Assembly (NCBI RefSeq): GCF_000177675.1
Contig: NZ_ADGX01000077.1
Coordinates: 1-41,101 of the forward strand
Origin: Parafrankia sp. EUN1f
GTDB lineage: Bacteria > Actinomycetota > Actinomycetes > Frankiales > Frankiaceae
Length of the DNA stretch: 41,101 nt
Direction: 5' to 3'
Shown here piece after piece: positions 35,065 to 41,101 of the stretch. The position numbers were made by a program, and so were the translations under genes. Positions within the stretch are counted from its first letter, which is position 1, and every line of letters begins with the position of its first letter. The notes beneath the pieces are model-generated. The model saw only the letters and a program-made list of their open reading frames with translations. It did no database searches and was not told the origin of the DNA.

Positions 35065-36867
35065 CTATCGCGGTTCGAGGGGGCGCGGGGCGAACCGCGC
35101 GACCGGCATCGGGAGCCCACAGGCACGCAGCTGCTGGAAACGGGTGTGCACGGCGGCGCCCTCGAGCAGGTTGAGCGCGATCTGGACGACGGACCGGTTG
35201 GCCGGATCGGCCAGGTGGCTGCCGCGGACCCAGTCGTTGAAGGCGCCCATCGCCGGCCCGCACCAGATCTGGTAGTCGGCGCGCCGGTCGGTGTCGCCGG
35301 CGAGCGCCCACCGACCGGAGCTGCCCAGGTACCACCGGAACACCAGGGCCATCCGGTGTTTCGGATCGTGCGAGGCGCGGTCGAGCTGGCCGGGATCGCG
35401 TTGCTGCCAGTAGTCGCGGGTGCGTGCCCACACGTCGTCGAACGTGGCGCCGAAGACATCCCGCTCCAGCCTGGCCCGGGCCGGGCCGTCGATCGCCTCC
35501 AGCGACGGGTACTGGCGATAGGCGTCGTAGAGCGCACCGGCCCTGGCCGCGTACATCGTGCCGCGGCGCAGCACCTGGACCTTCGCGCCGAGCTCGAACA
35601 TGTCCGCCGCCGGGGCCATCGCCACGTCGGCGATGCCGGCCGACGCCAGCATCGCCTGCGCCGGCCCGGACTGCCCGGACTCGGCGCTCACCTGGTTCAC
35701 CGACCCGGTGAGCACGTAGGCCGCTCCGAGCGCGAATGCCGCCGCGACCGCCTGGGGCGTGCCGAGCCCGCCGGCCGCGCCCACCCGGATCGGCTCGCGG
35801 TAGCCGAAACGCGCCACGACCTGGTCCCGGGTGGCCTGCACCGCGGGCAGCAGCACGCCCAGCGGGCGCCCGTCGGTATGCCCGCCGCTGTCGGCCTCGA
35901 CGGTGATGTCCTGCGCGATCGGGATCCCGGCGGCCAGCTCCGCCTCCTCGGCGGTGATCTCGCCGCGGGCGGCCAGCGTTCGCAGCACCGACGCGGGTGC
36001 GGGCGACATGAACTGCTCGGCCACCTCCGGCCGGGAGATCTTGGCGAAGATCCTGCGGGCGCGAACCACCCTCCCGTCCGGGGCCCGCCGCAGCCCGTCC
36101 ACCGCGCAGCGGACCACGGCCGGCGTGATCGTCATGAACGCCGACGCGCAGATGCGGGGAACCGGGTGCCGCAGCAGGATCGCCGCGGTGGCCTCCTCCA
36201 GCGCCGGGATGCCGGGCGAGTGCAGCAGGTTCACGCCCCAGTTCGACCGGCCGGCCAGATCCCGGGCCAGGGTGCGGACGGCGTCCTCGATCCGGTCGGG
36301 AGCCAGCCCGCCCGAGCCGAAGAACCCCAGCATCTGTGCCCGGGCCATCGCCGTGACCAGGCCGGTGGTGGCGATTCCGGTGGCCATCTCGCCGGCGATG
36401 TAGGGGAAACGCACCTGGTGCGCCTCGGTGAACGAGCGGTCACCCAGCCATTCCGGGTACAGCGGCGGCAGCGTCGCGACGACCGTGGGCCCGGATCCGC
36501 GGCCGGGGCCGACCCGGCCGCCGACTCCGAGTCCGAGTCCGGTTCCCCGGCCGGGCACCGACAGCAGGTGCGCGGGCTCGCGTACCAGGCGTGCGGCCGC
36601 CGCCAGCTCCGGCCCGGTGAACGCGGCCGGCTGGGTTCCCGGCTGCCAGGTCGGCGGGCCGTACGAGGGCCGGCCGACCGGTGCCGCGCCGCGGATGCCG
36701 GGCCGTGCCACGCCGCGGGTCCCGAGTCGCGGCGCGCCGCGGGTCCCGACCGGGGCCGTGCCACGTGCGCCGACTCGTGCCACGCCGATCGTCGGTCGCC
36801 CGGTCGTCGGCCGTCCCGTCGTCGGTCGCCCGGTCGTCGGTCGCCCGGTCGTCGGTCGGTCGGTCAT
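35065..36867 (-). CDS. PfaD-like trans-acting enoyl reductase
   Basis: 600 residues; its ATG overlaps the stop of the thioester reductase gene (ATGA). The flavin TIM-barrel has the PfaD pattern: LPPLYPEWLGDRSFTEAH, RFPYIAGEMATGIATTGLV, MLGFFGSGGL, NLLHSPGIPALEEATA, IAQDITVEADSGGHTDGRPL, RVGAAGGLGTPQAVAAAFALGA and GSVNQVSAESG. The second part (DDVWARTRDYWQQRDPGQL, FRWYLG, WCGPAMGAFNDWVRGS) is also PfaD-like. PfaD reduces enoyl groups on the acyl chain held by PfaA/ACP. Residues 1-70 are low-complexity, with five 15-bp units coding TTGRP (36791-36865), then GTRG-type repeats. The next gene in line is the PfaA-like synthase, 71 bases further on. Confidence 0.9.
   Translation of the reverse strand: MTDRPTTGRPTTGRPTTGRPTTGRPTIGVARVGARGTAPVGTRGAPRLGTRGVARPGIRGAAPVGRPSYGPPTWQPGTQPAAFTGPELAAAARLVREPAHLLSVPGRGTGLGLGVGGRVGPGRGSGPTVVATLPPLYPEWLGDRSFTEAHQVRFPYIAGEMATGIATTGLVTAMARAQMLGFFGSGGLAPDRIEDAVRTLARDLAGRSNWGVNLLHSPGIPALEEATAAILLRHPVPRICASAFMTITPAVVRCAVDGLRRAPDGRVVRARRIFAKISRPEVAEQFMSPAPASVLRTLAARGEITAEEAELAAGIPIAQDITVEADSGGHTDGRPLGVLLPAVQATRDQVVARFGYREPIRVGAAGGLGTPQAVAAAFALGAAYVLTGSVNQVSAESGQSGPAQAMLASAGIADVAMAPAADMFELGAKVQVLRRGTMYAARAGALYDAYRQYPSLEAIDGPARARLERDVFGATFDDVWARTRDYWQQRDPGQLDRASHDPKHRMALVFRWYLGSSGRWALAGDTDRRADYQIWCGPAMGAFNDWVRGSHLADPANRSVVQIALNLLEGAAVHTRFQQLRACGLPMPVARFAPRPLEPR
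36791..36865. repeat. 15-bp tandem repeat at the start of the PfaD-like gene
   Basis: Five units of the GTCGGTCGCCCGGTC type run from 36791 to 36865; three are identical. They code Thr-Thr-Gly-Arg-Pro right after the initiator, in frame. Confidence 0.85.
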
Positions 36868-38069
36868 CGGGCGCCCTCCGGGGCGAGGGCGGCGCGCAGG
36901 CGCTCGGACAGCGCCTGGTCGAGGTCCTGGTCCCCCAGGGCGTCGCGAGTCTTCGGGGCGGTCGCGGCGCCGATCGCGGACAGCAGGTAGTCCCGGTCGA
37001 CCCGGGTGTCGGACGTCCGTTCACCCAGCGTGGTCCGCGCCCGGGTGTCGTCGAAGACATGGCGGTGTTCCAGGTACCTGGGGAACCCCGGGATCCGGTA
37101 GATCAGCTCCTCGAGCGCGGTCGGATCCCGCGGATAGTCGGCGACCAGCTGCATCCGCAGCGCGAGCTGGCTCTCCAGCAGCTCGCACAGGGTCGAGACC
37201 GGCAGGTTCTCGCCGTGCACGATGTGAAACGTGCTCACCCCGCGCGGGCGGACCCGCTGTGCGATCCGGGCCATGTCCCGCGCGGCGTCCTCGACCGGCA
37301 TCATGTTCCAGCTGGCACGCGGATTGCCCACGATGCGGATGGTCTGCACACGGCCCGGCCCCTGCGGGCCGGTTCCGAGCCCCCGGTCGACGGCCAGTGC
37401 GGCGACCGTCACGATCGCCCGGGTGACGGCCGTCAGCGTCTGCTCAGGCAGGTCGGGGCGCGGCGGCTGGTCCGTGACGAGGATGCTCGGCCGGTACACG
37501 ACGGCCGGGCGATCGGCTTCGGCCGACCATTCGTGGACGAGCACCTCGGCGTCGTACTTCGTGTGCTCGTAGTCGGTCTCGAAGCCGTCCGCGGGCAGGG
37601 CCAGGTCGTCCTCGTAGATGACGGGATCGGATCTGCGGCCCACCACGAACGCGGTGCTCACATGGTGGACGACCGGCCGGCGCGCGCCGGCGGCCGCCAG
37701 CTCCAGGACGTGCCGGGTGCCGTCGACGTTCACCCGCCGCAGATCCGCGAGCTCGCCGCTGAGGCTGGTGGACGCGGCGGAGTGCCACAGGACGTCGATC
37801 TGGCCGGCCAGCTCCCCGAAGGCGGTCTCGGTCAGCCCCAGCCGCGGCCGTGCGACGTCGACGTCGACGACCCGGACCCGGCGCAGCAGCTCCTCGGTCC
37901 GGCGCGGTCCGGCGCCGGTGGCCGTCAGGAAACAGGAGAGCCGGTCGATCGCCGCCGTGGATCCCGTGTGGGCGAGCAGGATCAGCGGCTCGTCATGATC
38001 GCGATCGAGCAGCGCCCGGACGAGACGGAGGCCGAGGAACCCGGTCGGGCCCGTTACCGCGGTTGCCAT
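36864..38069 (-). CDS. Thioester reductase-like SDR, chain release
   Basis: 401 residues from the ATG at 38069 (GGGA about ten bases upstream). Extended SDR: TGPTGFLG (6-13), the RVRVVDVDVARPRLGLT stretch, DVLWHSAASTSL, NVDGTRHVLELA, and the Ser138, Tyr167 and Lys171 triad (HHVSTA, YEHTKYDAE). These are marks of the thioester reductase domains of carboxylic acid reductases, NRPSs and the HglB protein, which release an acyl chain from its carrier as an aldehyde or alcohol. It is the first gene of the operon and its stop overlaps the PfaD-like gene. Being a free-standing reductase, it probably acts on the ACP of the synthase. Confidence 0.85.
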   Translation of the reverse strand: MATAVTGPTGFLGLRLVRALLDRDHDEPLILLAHTGSTAAIDRLSCFLTATGAGPRRTEELLRRVRVVDVDVARPRLGLTETAFGELAGQIDVLWHSAASTSLSGELADLRRVNVDGTRHVLELAAAGARRPVVHHVSTAFVVGRRSDPVIYEDDLALPADGFETDYEHTKYDAEVLVHEWSAEADRPAVVYRPSILVTDQPPRPDLPEQTLTAVTRAIVTVAALAVDRGLGTGPQGPGRVQTIRIVGNPRASWNMMPVEDAARDMARIAQRVRPRGVSTFHIVHGENLPVSTLCELLESQLALRMQLVADYPRDPTALEELIYRIPGFPRYLEHRHVFDDTRARTTLGERTSDTRVDRDYLLSAIGAATAPKTRDALGDQDLDQALSERLRAALAPEGAR

Positions 38070-38215
38070 TGCGCATCACGTCCCCTGACCAGCCGGGATA
38101 CGGACGTGTCTCCCGGTGATCCGTGCGGGCGCGCAGCGGTATCCGTGCGCGGCCGAGGAAACGGGGCAGCTCCCCCCGACCCGGGATCAGAAGCCGGGAA
38201 CACTCTTGCCGAGGG

Positions 38216-38244
38216 GAGATACCCAACTGGCGGGTGTGTAACAA
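38216..38244 (-). promoter_or_regulatory. Candidate promoter of the lipid synthase operon
   Basis: On the reverse strand TTGTTA (38244-38239) and TATCTC (38221-38216) are separated by 17 bases, a good fit to a vegetative sigma promoter. It is about 150 bases upstream of the first gene start (38069) and downstream of the RmlB-like gene's terminator hairpin. The surrounding stretch is AT-rich for this genome. Confidence 0.45.
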
Positions 38245-38280
38245 TATGGTCTCTCTCGGTGACCACATGTTCGCGGACGT

Positions 38281-38320
38281 CCGCCCGGCCGGGTCCGGAG
38301 CGGGCCGACGGGCCGGGCGG
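38281..38320 (-). terminator. Hairpin after the RmlB-like gene
   Basis: CCGCCCGGCC (38281-38290) and GGCCGGGCGG (38311-38320) are a perfect 10-bp stem with a 20-base loop, 14 bases beyond the stop of the leftward gene ending at 38334. It separates that gene from the lipid synthase operon. Confidence 0.55.
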
Positions 38321-38333
38321 TTGGCCGCGGCGC

Positions 38334-39338
38334 TCAGCTCTGCCAGGCGGTCTCCGTGACCGGGGAGCGCCCGATGAGCGGGCGCCACCAGGACTCGTTG
38401 TCGCGGTACCAGCCGATCGTCGCCTTCATCCCGTCCGCGAAACTGATCCGGGGCTCCCACCCGAGCGCGGTGCGCAGCTTGCTGGAGTCGAGCAGATAGC
38501 GGCGGTCGTGGGAGGGGCGGTCGGGCACGATGGTCTTCAGTGACGCCGGCAGGCCCAGCTCACCGAGGATCATGTCCGCGATGGTCTCGATGTCGGCCTC
38601 GATGCCGCTGCCGACGTGGTACGTCTCGCCGACCGTGCCGCGTTCGAGCACCGCCTCGATGGCCCGGCAGTGGTCGATCACGTGCAGCCACTCGCGCCGG
38701 TTCTTCGTCGAGGCGTAGAGCGGCAGCGACTCGCCCTGCAGCGCCCGGGTCACGAACAGCGGGATGACCTTCTCCGGGAACTGGAAGGGCCCGTAGTTGT
38801 TCGAGCAGTTCGTGATCGTGATCGGCAGCCCGTAGGTGTACCCGTAGGCGCGTACGGCATGGTCCGACCCCGCCTTGGCGGCGTTGTAGGGCGTCCGCGG
38901 CAGGTAGGGCGAGTCCTCGGTGAACGCGCCCGGGTCGTCGAGATCCATGTCGCCGTAGACCTCGCAGGTGGAGATCTGGTGGAAGCGCGCGACACCGACC
39001 GTGCGCGCCGCCTCCAGCAGCGCCTGCGTGCCCATCACGTTGGTCGAGAAGAAGTCCCCGGGACGGATGATCGCGAGGCTGTTGTGCGACTCGGCGGCGA
39101 AGTTCACGACGACGTCGACCCGGTGCTCACGCAGCAGGGACTCGATCCGGTCGCGGTCGCGGATGTCGCCGTGGACGAAGGTGATCCCCGCCTCGATGTC
39201 CGCGAGGTTCTCCCGGCAGCCGGCGTAGGTCAGCGCGTCGAGCGCGACCACGCGGTCGCCCGGGTGCGTGCCCAGCCAGTACCGGACGAAGTTGGACCCG
39301 ATGAATCCGGCAGCTCCGGTCACCAGCAGAGTCGTCAT
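38334..39338 (-). CDS. dTDP-glucose 4,6-dehydratase-like SDR
   Basis: 334 residues from the ATG at 39338, eight bases after AAAGG. Rossmann motif TGAAGFIGSN (7-16), FAAESHNSLAIIRPGDFFSTNVMGT, Tyr151-xxx-Lys155 (YNAAK), NYGPFQFPEKVIPLFVTRAL and NRREWLHVIDHCRAIEAVL fit RmlB-like dehydratases. In RmlB the loop STDEVYG gives the Asp and Glu of dehydration; this enzyme reads STCEVYG (Thr124, Cys125, Glu126), so the Asp is a Cys. The substrate may thus differ from dTDP-glucose. No rmlA, rmlC or rmlD lies next to it. The gene is in line with the lipid synthase operon but has its own hairpin terminator, so it may or may not serve the same pathway. Confidence 0.78.
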   Translation of the reverse strand: MTTLLVTGAAGFIGSNFVRYWLGTHPGDRVVALDALTYAGCRENLADIEAGITFVHGDIRDRDRIESLLREHRVDVVVNFAAESHNSLAIIRPGDFFSTNVMGTQALLEAARTVGVARFHQISTCEVYGDMDLDDPGAFTEDSPYLPRTPYNAAKAGSDHAVRAYGYTYGLPITITNCSNNYGPFQFPEKVIPLFVTRALQGESLPLYASTKNRREWLHVIDHCRAIEAVLERGTVGETYHVGSGIEADIETIADMILGELGLPASLKTIVPDRPSHDRRYLLDSSKLRTALGWEPRISFADGMKATIGWYRDNESWWRPLIGRSPVTETAWQS

Positions 39339-39477
39339 CCGTTCGCCTTTCGCCGCGTCATTCGGTGCATCGTCGCATCGGTCGCAGGTACATACTCGCC
39401 TACGCCCGGCGCCGGCCGGCGGTGAGGCCCACCCGGCGTCGCCCGACGGCCGACGGGTGCTCGGCGGCCGGCACGCG

Positions 39478-39561
39478 GCCGGCACGCAGCCCGAGGTCAG
39501 CTGACGGGCAGCCGGCACGCAGTCCGCGGTCAGCTGACGGGCAGCCGGCGGGCAGTCGGCG
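39478..39561. repeat. 33-bp direct repeat in the divergent intergenic region
   Basis: Two copies of a 33-bp unit (about 39478-39510 and 39511-39543; GCCGGCACGCAG...GCTGACGGGCA) differ at two positions, and a truncated third copy follows to about 39561. They lie in the 314-base gap between the dehydratase start (39338) and the ATP-grasp start (39653). The rest of the gap is GC-rich with no gene. Confidence 0.65.
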
Positions 39562-39652
39562 GACCAGCACCGAAGCGCCGTGTGCTGAAGATCGTCTGAC
39601 CAGCGACGATGCCGTCATGCGGCGGTAACACGGAACCCCTACGCTGCAGCCC

Positions 39653-41101
39653 GTGGCCGACCTGTTCGAGGGGTATGCGGCGGAGGTCGTTGCGGCGGCT
39701 GCGTGGGACGAGGTCTTCGACCCGACCCACCGCCCCCGGGATGTGTACTCCGCCCTGCACGACGCGCTCCAGCCGCTGAGCAGCGCCGACCTTGCTGCCC
39801 GCAAGGTGGCGTTGGACCGGGCCTTCCGGGACGCCGGCATCACCTTCAACCTCTTCGGGGAGGAACGCCCGTTCCCCCTGGACCTGGTACCCCGGCTGCT
39901 CTCCGGGGACGAGTGGGAGGTCATCGAACGCGGTGTCGTGCAGCGGGTGCGCGCCCTGGAGGCGTTCCTCGCGGACGTCTACGGGCCCGCCGAGGTGCTC
40001 GCGGACGGCATCGTGCCCCGCCGGCTCGTGCTGTCGAGCTCGCACTTCCACCGCGCGGCGCACGGCGTCGACCCGCCGAACGGTGTCCGTGCCCACGTCA
40101 GCGGTATCGACCTCGTCCGCGACGAGAACGGGGACTTCCGGGTCCTGGAGGACAACGTCCGCGTCCCGTCCGGAGTGAGCTACGTCATCGAGAACCGGCG
40201 GGCGATGACCCGGGTCTTCCCGGAGCTGTTCGCGACGCACCGGGTGCGTCCGGTGGCCGACTACGCCACGCATCTGCTGCACGCCCTGCGTGCGGCGGCT
40301 CCGCCCGAGGTCGCCGACCCGACCGTCGTCGTGCTCACCCCCGGGGTCTACAACGCGGCCTACTTCGAGCACGCGCTGCTGGCCCGGCAGATGGGTGTCG
40401 AGCTGGTCGAGGGCCGGGACCTGTCGGTGCGCAACAACCGGGTCACGATGCGCACCACCGAGGGTGAGCAGCCCGTGCACGTGATCTACCGGCGGGTCGA
40501 CGACGACTGGCTCGACCCGCTGCACTTCCGCCCGGAGTCGATGGTCGGGTGCGCCGGCCTGCTGAACGTGGCCAGGGCCGGCAACGTGACGATCGCCAAC
40601 GCGGTCGGCAACGGCGTCGCCGACGACAAGCTGATGTACACCTATGTCCCGGACCTCATCCGCTACTACCTGGGTGAGGAGCCGGTCCTGCGCAACATCG
40701 ACACCTTCCGGCTCGAGGAGCCCGACCAGCGGGCGCACGTACTGGACAACCTCGACGCGCTGGTGGTCAAGCCGGTGGACGGCTCCGGCGGCAAGGGAAT
40801 CGTCATCGGGCCGCAGGCGACCGAGGCGGAGCTCGCCGAGCTGCGGGCCCGGGTGCTGGGCGACCCGCGCGGCTGGATCGCCCAGCCGGTCGTGAAGCTC
40901 TCCACCTCGCCGACGCTCGCCGGCGACCGGCTCGGCCCCCGGCACGTCGACCTGCGCCCGTTCGCCGTCAACGACGGGAACCGGATCTGGGTGCTGCCCG
41001 GCGGCCTGACCCGGGTCGCGCTGCCCCGCGGCAGCCTGGTCGTGAACTCCAGCCAGGGCGGGGGCTCCAAGGACACCTGGGTGCTCGCCCCGGAACGGCT
41101 C
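39653..41101 (+). CDS. Circularly permuted ATP-grasp protein (partial, C-terminus outside window)
   Basis: The forward frame is open from a GTG at 39653 (VADLFEGYAAEVV...) to the window end, 483 codons. It matches the CP_ATPgrasp family (DUF404/DUF407): WDEVFDP near the N-terminus, GITFNLFGEERPFPLDLVPR, FLADVYGP, GIDLVRDENGDFRVLEDNVRVPSGVSYVIENRR, VLTPGVYNAAYFEHALLARQMGVELVEGRDL, the nucleotide-binding VKPVDGSGGKGIVIG loop, and SQGGGSKDTW near the break. The family joins amino groups in peptide-like products and often sits beside an alpha-E domain gene. No ribosome site precedes the GTG; TACGCT lies seven bases upstream, so a leaderless transcript is likely. Confidence 0.82.
   Translation, partial: MADLFEGYAAEVVAAAAWDEVFDPTHRPRDVYSALHDALQPLSSADLAARKVALDRAFRDAGITFNLFGEERPFPLDLVPRLLSGDEWEVIERGVVQRVRALEAFLADVYGPAEVLADGIVPRRLVLSSSHFHRAAHGVDPPNGVRAHVSGIDLVRDENGDFRVLEDNVRVPSGVSYVIENRRAMTRVFPELFATHRVRPVADYATHLLHALRAAAPPEVADPTVVVLTPGVYNAAYFEHALLARQMGVELVEGRDLSVRNNRVTMRTTEGEQPVHVIYRRVDDDWLDPLHFRPESMVGCAGLLNVARAGNVTIANAVGNGVADDKLMYTYVPDLIRYYLGEEPVLRNIDTFRLEEPDQRAHVLDNLDALVVKPVDGSGGKGIVIGPQATEAELAELRARVLGDPRGWIAQPVVKLSTSPTLAGDRLGPRHVDLRPFAVNDGNRIWVLPGGLTRVALPRGSLVVNSSQGGGSKDTWVLAPERL

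Noticed and set aside
32348-35275. 975-residue forward ORF
   Set aside because: Antisense to the KS-AT gene; no motifs.
39530-40945. 471-residue reverse ORF
   Set aside because: It lies opposite a forward frame with clear ATP-grasp motifs. The reverse protein is His/Arg/Val-rich with no domain, as expected of antisense frames in high-GC DNA.
1-41101. tRNA, rRNA, transposase or phage genes
   Set aside because: None was recognised on either strand; the gene content looks chromosomal and stable.

Overview
This window is very GC-rich actinobacterial chromosome. The high G/C third positions, GTG starts, overlapping ATGA/GTGA junctions, a BldD-type c-di-GMP-responsive regulator, an actinobacterial SufR-SufBDC-SufS-SufU-SufT operon and a GlgC/GlgM pair all point to a spore-forming or filamentous actinomycete. 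Frankia or a relative would fit, but the species cannot be fixed from sequence alone.

Layout. (1) 1-4770, all leftward: a PAC2-family protein cut by the window edge, a DUF1707 protein, an LCP cell-wall ligase whose N-terminus is split by a frameshift, and a SAM methyltransferase. (2) 5136-8192, rightward: an SDR reductase and a CapG/FnlC-like UDP-HexNAc 2-epimerase, the pair used for UDP-N-acetyl-L-fucosamine, with a 242-residue disordered head on the epimerase. (3) 8285-14730, leftward: ABC-2 exporter (ATPase, permease) followed by heme A synthase, then upstream bldD, glycerol kinase and a lipoprotein. (4) 14947-21797, rightward: the complete SUF Fe-S assembly operon, with a candidate SufR operator over the sufR start, closed by a strong hairpin. 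(5) 22022-28033, rightward: glgC and glgM (ADP-glucose and maltose-1-phosphate synthesis), then an ABC ATPase with an FtsX/MacB-type permease. (6) 28092-38069, leftward: a three-gene secondary-lipid synthase operon made of a thioester reductase, a PfaD-type enoyl reductase and a large PfaA-like multidomain synthase (KS-AT-ACP-KR-DH), the last split in two reading frames. (7) 38334-39338, leftward: an RmlB-like 4,6-dehydratase; and from 39653 rightward a circularly permuted ATP-grasp protein that runs off the window.

The most interesting part is region 6. It holds every activity for building a fully reduced acyl chain and releasing it by reduction: iterative KS/AT/ACP, ketoreduction, dehydration, trans enoyl reduction and thioester reduction. 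PfaB/PfaC, a chain-length-factor and a phosphopantetheinyl transferase are absent from the window. The logic resembles polyunsaturated fatty acid and heterocyst-glycolipid synthases and suggests a long-chain alcohol or aldehyde lipid; the product is inference.

Two patterns cross the whole window. First, three long genes (LCP ligase, FtsX permease, PfaA-like synthase) are each broken by what looks like one missing base in or next to a C/G run, so sequence error or slippage is likely. Second, many genes carry in-frame tandem repeats of 9, 15 or 18 bp in linkers and tails, and one lies inside the ketoreductase domain.
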